Positions 57,451 through 64,000 of a stretch of 64,000 bases of DNA are shown in pieces. The notes beneath the pieces are model-generated. The model saw nothing but the letters and a program-made list of their open reading frames with translations, had not been told where the DNA came from and ran no database searches. The DNA is taken from the NCBI GenBank assembly GCA_024449915.1, contig JAMZAV010000309.1, positions 124,001 to 188,000 of the forward strand. Direction: 5' to 3'. The first letter of the stretch is position 1. Every line of letters starts with the position of its first letter. The DNA comes from Sweltsa coloradensis (lineage: Eukaryota; Arthropoda; Insecta; Plecoptera; Chloroperlidae). The position numbers and the translations under genes were made by a program.

Positions 57451-60372
57451 GTGAGTGAGATTACATGTGATTGGAATTATTCCGACTTCCTAAATCGAGT
57501 CTCACTCATTACTCATGCACAATCTCTTTCGGTGTTGGTGTGATTGTATATGACTGATTGTATAGCCTACGCGTGTCAATTGTGTCAATATGAAGTACAT
57601 TCTAATCAATAATGAAATTGATCGAAATTAATTGTAATTATTAATTTTCCGAGCAAACAAAACGACGCCATCCATCACCTCAACTCAAACTTAATAATGC
57701 AGGTCACTATGAGTAAGTCCAGCATGTTTACTAATTCCTTATATTATAGATATTCGGTCTTTGCATATACGTCAACCTTGGCAAGATTGTATTTGTTAAA
57801 AAAAACTGTTAACGGTATCGCTGTGAAATATACTCCCAAACAGAAATTACGGAAATAACATTTTTTTGATATTGTCACCACATATTTGTGCCGTATCCAC
57901 TTTTAATTTTTACTTATTAGTACCACTGGTAAATCTTCTGATGCCACGTTACGAACTAAAAAAACGCTGTTTATCAACATTATTGAACGAGATGACCCTA
58001 TTAACACACGAATATTCATCCAAAAAACCTCTGAAAGTAAAAAAATCAAAACGGATAGATAATGTCGAAATAAGTCAGACAGTCAAACACGCGATATTAA
58101 AATATGAATTCCATGTTCAACCTGGTTTTTGCATCCCATAATAACTTTTCAAGCGATCGATCGATCAAATATAGACTCCCAACCCCCTCATTGATTCAAT
58201 AATACATAACGGCATGATGGGACAACTGATCCTGTAATCTTTATACGATACTCAAATGTATATTCCATGCAATGACGTAGATTTGTTTGATATATGAATC
58301 CGATTTCCATCAACATCCTTGGAATTATACAATAAATCATTCAATGTATTTTCCTCAAGCCAACATGGTTTGAATGTGAAACATTTACATTTTATACATT
58401 CCACAGCCTACTTTATTCATGTACTGAAAGTGAAAGCGTATATTCTAAACGTGATGGTAACTTTGAAATCCCAACTTTATTGCTACTCATAGCGTCAAAA
58501 CAAAACCATTTAAACGAAAGTAGAATCCTTGAAGACACCGTATTGATGGCTTAGCACTTATACCTTTGAAGTTGCGGGTGACAATGTTCAAAGCGGTAAA
58601 GACTTGGATCAAACGTATAAGTATACCATATTTATACGACAACAACACAAATTGATACCATATACTGTAATGGATTTTACAGGATTTTCTAAATTCTACA
58701 TATGACACAAGTTTTATAATATTTTCAAGTGATAAGTTTTATTTGACGATATTTACTTCGTTGCACTTTGCCAATGAAGGCTACATCTGCTTTTCAAAGT
58801 AGATACTTATTGGACAACTTGTTTGTAATATGAACGCACCCCCCCCCCCCCCCCCACACACACACATACATACAGAATCTCGGAATACGTTTGCACAAGT
58901 TGGTTGACCCAGTTCAATCTTTGCGCTATAAACTATTCAACGAACAGAACTTCCGACTGATATTTTTTCTCTAAAGCGGTTTTCCGGGCACTGAGGGGAT
59001 GAAATTCTGGGAAACTTTTTTCCCAACGGCGGTTTCCGTTCCGGCCTAGTGAAAATTTATCACCAACCTACAGCAAAATATACAGTAATACATGTAAACA
59101 CATGGAGGTTATGTACATGCTGAAGTCAAATAATCAACGAGGAATATGCACAAACAAAAACACACAAAAGCTAAAAACGAGCCCGCGACTGGAAAAAGTA
59201 CCTCGTCCTTGAGCACTGAGCCAGTTCTGTCGATAAATTTCATTATATTCCATCAAATATATAATTTAACCTTGGATATATAGATGTAACGTCACTCAAG
59301 AAATAATACGTTACGTGCTAAGAATACGACATTTCTATATATCTCGAGTTATGAATCTGGTGCACGAGATACGTGCAGACTTATAGGTGGCTTCGCTAGT
59401 GATCATTCTCAAGTCCGGAAATTAGAACTATTTGACGCCTGAGCGAAAATCAGCTTGCTTGCCAAAATTCGCGTTGATTTTCTAACATCTCGTGAATTGT
59501 TCATGGATGATTCAGGATTTTGTCAATTTATTTCGTTCGCGTTCAAAATGAGTTTTCAAACCGAGTATCCGGTAGTCATCAGAACCTGGCCATGACAGAT
59601 TGTTGAGTTGTAGTTTTCCGAAATGTGCGCTGGATACGATTGTAGGTTATATACTTATCATGCGTGCCTCGTAATTGCAATATTATTGTATTGTAGCACA
59701 TCAACCACCAACCAATAACCATCAACCATTAACCACTGTCATATGGAAGTGTTTCTACATTCACCGAGCAATAGACCTACAACGCTACAAGAGGTAAAAC
59801 TAACATAATTTGTAAGTAGAACTTACCAGTTACCACTACGGTTGACACTGGCAAGTTTAGTGTAATAAGCTACGAATAATTACGAACTTGTTGCTTGCAA
59901 CTTAGTAATCCGCGATTTATTACATCAAAGGTTCTCGAAGAATCCATTATTATTTGATACCACTACCGACTCTATTATGTTTTCTGAATGTAATGTTCGG
60001 TCACATCTGCCTCTACAATGACCGAGACAATTCTATCAGACATCGGTGTCCAAAAACAATCCATCTCAGCCGGGCTGGATTGATTTATATTGATACTAAT
60101 TATATTAACTAACATTTATTGAAAACCCTTAAATAAAAGTTCATTGTTAAAAAAATAATCACTTCAAATTATTAATTTCCAAAGGTAATTATTGAAAACA
60201 CAAAATAAATTATAAAAACAAAACTTGACTAGTAAAGTACCCTTATGTACAAATGTGCTAATACTCTTCTACAGTAATTACTAATGAACTCACTTGAATA
60301 AATAATCAATTCTCATATAATTTCATAAAAATGTTTTTGTATTCACAGCATGGTCTTTTATAATTCTTAAGC
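57451..60372. other. Gene-free stretch, 2.9 kb
   Basis: No supported gene. A poly-C run followed by (CA)n lies at about 58839-58868. The open frame at 57866-58141 (91 residues, with a Lys-rich middle) has no recognisable domain. Confidence 0.5.
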
Positions 60373-61062
60373 GGGCGTTACACTAGGAAGTTCAAAAAGT
60401 AAAAAGAGAAAAGTAAACAGCAGAAGGGCTATTCAAAACAAGTAAATAACAAACATGTCAACAAAGCCACCTGACTAGTAATAATCAATCAATTTCTTCT
60501 TTTGAATCATATTCTAAAACAATACCAATTGATTGACGTTCATGGTGATTTTCTGACTTTTCCTCAGACTTTATTCTTATTATTTCGTTTTCCTCAAAAG
60601 AATATGCTCAAATTGGCAATGTGAAACATTTGACATTTGTCAAGCATTCATTATATTTCAAAGCAAGGTTTATATGCATTCTGGGACATGTTATGATATC
60701 TGCTACCTATTTCTGAAATTAACCAATCACAATCAACTGTTCAAGGTCATTTTACTTTTTACTTTTCTCTTTTTATAGTAGAGCAGAGTTTGAATTTTGA
60801 AAAGTGGAAAGTTAAATGTAAAAATTTAAACCCCCTTCAAGAGCTAACTGTATTTGCTCTATAACTGGACTAATGCGGCGCTGTTTTGAGTTTGAAATAG
60901 GAAATAGTATTGAAAAATATAATAGCTGTTCAATTAGATAGCAGAAAACATCAAAAGGAAAAATTAAAATAATAAAAACATTTTTATTTCAACTTCATCA
61001 TCAATAAACATAGTTGAAATTCTTTCTCTTTTCACTTTTTGAACTTCTTAGTATGACCGTTC
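60373..61062. mobile_element. TIR element (MITE-like)
   Basis: Imperfect inverted ends of about 36 bp: left ACTAGGAAGTTCAAAAAGTA then AAAAGAGAAAAG; right CTCTTTTCACTTTTTGAACT then TCTTAGT. A third related tract (TTTTACTTTTCTCTTTTTAT) lies inside at about 60752. Interior A+T-rich and non-coding. No clear flanking duplication. Confidence 0.6.
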
Positions 61063-61146
61063 ATATTTCCTCGCATCCGTAGAAACAAGATACGGTTGTG
61101 TAATCCATCTTTGAGAAGTCTGCGTAAGTTAACACAATTAGAAGAC

Positions 61147-61545
61147 TATGACGGGCAGATACGGGCTCTGCGGATCCGTGCGGATGAGGCAAAGATTAAG
61201 ATGTTCCGGAAATGCGTCCCGGAAAAACCTTTGGCCCGTATTTTGACGAAAGGCGCAATTATTGTATACCGGGTCCATCTCAGGCTCTACGGAACCGGGC
61301 AGACGAGGCGCATTATTTGACGTACCGGAAAAGCGACCCGGAAAAACTTATGTCCCGGATTTTTACAAAAGGCGCAATTATTGTCCGATTGGTTCCATCT
61401 TCGACTCTACGGGGGAAAACGAGGCATTTAGTAGCTCGGGCATTTTTCTTCCAATCGGGTCCATCTTGGGCTCTATGGGACCGGGCGGACAAAGACAACC
61501 GGAAAATTTGGCGTCCCGGAAATTTACAAATAGCGTTAAAAATTA
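61147..61545 (+). repeat. GC-richer tandem repeat, about 120-bp unit
   Basis: Successive units share GGCTCTACGGAACCGGGCRG, GACGAGGC, TCCCGGA, AAAGGCGCAATTATTGT and GGGTCCATCT, with unit ends at 61280, 61400 and 61466 (the third is shortened to 66 bp). Overlapping open frames through the array (61212-62021 plus, 61313-61765 minus) arise from low stop density and are not supported as genes. Confidence 0.75.
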
Positions 61546-62422
61546 ACCGATTTCCATTTTTTTTTCGCGGTACTTCGGGGCGGAGGGCAGGGTTCGGCGG
61601 CGTACCAAGAGTGTCCCGGAAAACAAAGTTGTCCCAGATCTTGGAAATAGCGACAAATGTGAAACGGAAACTACCGTATCGCTGCCCAACGCTGGCCGAT
61701 TCGCGAGTTTGTCGCGGCAACGAGGTTTTCCAACTACGAGGTATTCCGAGTATGAGGTTTTCCACGCCCTCCGCGCGGCGGCTTCAAGCCGCGCGTGAGC
61801 GCGACTTGTATAATCTAATCCTTAACACTGCAGGTGGGTGTGGCATATTTACTCACATAGGCACGTGTGGTCAACCCTTAAATAAAATGAGATTTTCATT
61901 TGACATCGATACTAGATATAAAACCCCGGTACGTACAAATACAAGTAACATGCATAAACAATACTACAGTATTTCGTTCACATCGCGTATTTTCCGCTGG
62001 TTTTGTTATCTAGAACGCTGAGAGATGACTTACGACAAAAAGCAAGGACATTGCACTTTTCTACATTATCCCAGCTATTTTATTTTCCCTGTCCACCTGG
62101 GATTTCTTTCAATGTGTGCACTGTGCAGTTTCTCCTAGGGGATAAGCCGGTGAGTTTACTTCCCAGGGCAAGTGGAGAATTATTATTATGAGGACGAACA
62201 TAACGAGCGGTAATTGTATTTCCTTCCTTCATATAAGCTTAGTTTGTAAAGAAAGAGAGCTTAACCCTAGTCGCCATGAAAACTCATTTAGTTTTGGTAG
62301 TGCTAGTCTAGAAGAATTGAGACCAAACACAAGTGCACTGAACACAGATCTTGCTTTAGTAAAACAATTCAATTATGTATTTTAAATTTTTAGAAGTGTA
62401 ACACAAGTTCCATGGAAGTAAA
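61546..62422. other. Gene-free stretch with GC-rich hairpin
   Basis: Follows the tandem array. Contains a strong hairpin at about 61774-61796 (GCGCGGC, GCCGCGC). No supported gene. Confidence 0.5.
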
Positions 62423-63133
62423 CTAGGCCGCTTTTCGAACGTTTTTTCTAGTCGCGTTGATGAATGAGCTTTTTCGGTCGACTATTTCTGACCAATGATT
62501 ATTAAGTTTTTTGTATGCGTGGGATCTCATTACTTTTTCAAGTTCTATTGCAAAATTATTTTTGTTAAATTAGGATAATTTTTATAAAGTAGTATTAATT
62601 GCTAAGGAAATACCAATTATAGAATAGAATGTAAAATATCTCGAGGCCCAAAGACTTTGGACGCATTGTAGGTGATTATATTGTCAAGTTTCTATAGTTG
62701 CTTGTACAGTCATTGTTACATACAGTCACCTGTAAAAGGCTTATTTTAAAACCTTTATTTCTATGAATTTTGGCTAACTTTTTTCAACTTTTTCTTTCGA
62801 AAGACACTACATCATATTTACCTTAAAGTACATGTAAAATATGAACGTTGTCGCTCCACCCGTTGGTCAGAATCAGCCCAAGTATAATGAAAAAAACTCA
62901 TTAAAAATGGGGGGGGGGGGGATCGTAAAAGTACAATATTCATGAGAAATATTTCTTAGATTGTAGCCAAAAACTTGGCAGATCTAAGTTTAGAGATTTC
63001 GAAGGTCCCCTCCAATTTTCATCAAGATCGCATATATGCCGTTTGCCCGGTAAAAAGCAAACAAACAGACAAAAAACAACCGGTAGCTATTTTTCTCAGA
63101 GAAAGTTAGATTAAAGTCTTCGTTTTGCTCCTC
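62423..63133 (-). mobile_element. Family A Helentron-like element (A10)
   Basis: Reversed, about 711 bp, A7/A8 sub-group (CTCGAGGCCCAAAGACTTTG). Begins with CTAGGCCGCTTTTCGAACG and GTTGATGAATGAGC. Ends in a damaged head (CTTCGTTTTGCTCCTCAA). Contains a run of about 13 G at 62910-62922. Confidence 0.8.
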
Positions 63134-63560
63134 AATAAAACATACATACTCGTGTCACGCATTCTTTTGTGTTACATTTAAATACTCCCAAGAATGGAGA
63201 ATAAAACATTGATATTTTGTATAATAGCTTTCTATTTTGCTTTGAATGTGTATAGACCTACTTTGGTTATGTGATATTGTAAAATTTTGAATATGCGCTC
63301 CTGCGGAATTGTATATTTTATTGCGAAATAATCTTGATAATGGTAGGCTTTTGATAACAACTAAGTATGAAATTATGAAAAAAAAAAACGAATGTGATGA
63401 AAAAATGAAAATGTGATAATGTGAAAAATATTCTCATAATCTGTAACATTTGCTAAGTATTGTTTTTTTATTGAATACATGTTGATTTTTTAATATGTAT
63501 AAAAATGTGCTTAATAATAAATAAAAATAACACGATTTAAGTAAAACAGATCTCAATCCA
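63134..63560. other. Gene-free stretch
   Basis: A+T-rich, no supported gene or repeat. Confidence 0.5.
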
Positions 63561-63770
63561 TGAAACAGATTGGAAAAGCTTTTATCCTAAAAAAGGAAAA
63601 AAAAATGGGTGCGGCTAGGATTAAACTTTACAAAAAACCGGTCGCAATGCTCAAACAGATTGGCAAAGCTTTCATTTTTGTTTTTCATGTGTGGTGTATA
63701 TCAAATCAAAATATATAAACAGGTTCCAATAATAATTCTCAAACAGATTGGCAAAGCTTTCACTCTGTCT
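63561..63770 (+). repeat. Tandem repeat, about 89-bp period
   Basis: AAACAGATTGGCAAAGCTTT or a close variant at 63563, 63653 and 63741, with partly similar spacers. Possibly the edge of a larger satellite array. Confidence 0.7.
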
Positions 63771-64000
63771 AAACATGTGTTTTTGATCTAATCAAACGGA
63801 GATGCGTTGTCTTGAATGTGAGTGCTGTGTCAAACAGCCTTCCTAGAAATGCGCAGGCCTATGTCACCAAGTCGTCCGTATCCCGTTGTTTTCGATCTCA
63901 ACTGCAAACTCTAGTGAGATGTTTCACAGAAAAAGAAATCATTACATTCCTGAGCTGAGGAGAGCCGTATCATATATAAAACAAGTCATCTGGATATCTT

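Noticed and set aside
61212..62021. 269-residue open frame, the longest in the window
   Set aside because: Runs through a GC-rich tandem repeat with few stop codons on either strand. The repeat changes reading frame between units (a 66-bp and a 120-bp unit) and no domain is visible.
1..64000. CRISPR-like array formed by the recurring short elements
   Set aside because: Copies are 400-1000 bp, irregularly spaced, on both strands, with their own ends. They are dispersed transposons in a eukaryotic genome.

Overview
This is an A+T-rich, gene-poor eukaryotic genomic window, most likely from a marine or other invertebrate metazoan. There are no operons, no ribosomal RNA and no host gene with a clear exon structure. 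Nearly everything recognisable is mobile DNA: many copies of non-autonomous rolling-circle (Helitron2/Helentron-like) elements, a Penelope-like retroelement with a GIY-YIG endonuclease, a broken LINE-type retrotransposon, tRNA-like and retroposon-like repeats, fold-back elements and satellites. I could not narrow the species further. || Dominant component: about twenty copies of related short elements, here called families A, B, C, D and E. All share one plan. The 5' tip is a GC-rich head (GGATGAGCGAAGCG in A and B, AAGCGAGCGAAGCG in C, GAGCGAGCGAAGCG in E) followed by a T-rich stretch. The 3' end carries the reverse complement of the 5' tip, then a hairpin with stem AACGC/GCGTT, then a terminal CCTAG followed by T. 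This matches the asymmetric terminal inverted repeats and 3' hairpin described for Helitron2/Helentron elements and their HINE derivatives. No Rep/helicase gene is present, so all copies here are non-autonomous. || Layout. 1-800: two head-to-tail A copies. 3.9-4.5 kb: a reversed B copy. 4.6-6.85 kb: an A+T-rich repeat split by a Penelope-like element with inverted arms. 8.2-9.5 kb: an A copy and a fold-back element with hammerhead-like motifs and a 13-bp flanking duplication. 10.2-13.2 kb: B and A copies. 15.1-17.3 kb: a minus-strand LINE remnant cut into three by two B copies. 17.4-23 kb: A, E and A copies. 24.8-27.4 kb: A and D remnants and a fold-back repeat. 27.2-34.2 kb: a roughly 2.6-kb unit in tandem, whose second copy contains a C element with another C element nested inside it. 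34.2-35.7 kb: homopolymer-ridden sequence that looks like failed consensus. 36.5-39.2 kb: a D element with an embedded retroposon, and a long C. 39.7-45.3 kb: A and B copies. 48 kb: a second copy of the retroposon. 51.3 kb: a small GC-rich island. 55-57.5 kb: A and D elements. 60.4-63.8 kb: a TIR element, tandem repeats and a reversed A copy. || The most informative points are these. The LINE reading frame lets the insertion rule of family B be read directly (between T and T). The 5' tips and 3' subterminal motifs covary across families. Two 3' tip types are shared between families. Family C carries RFX-like and CTCF-like motifs. The tandem 27-34 kb unit, with poor sequence at its edges, may be an unmerged haplotype rather than true duplication.
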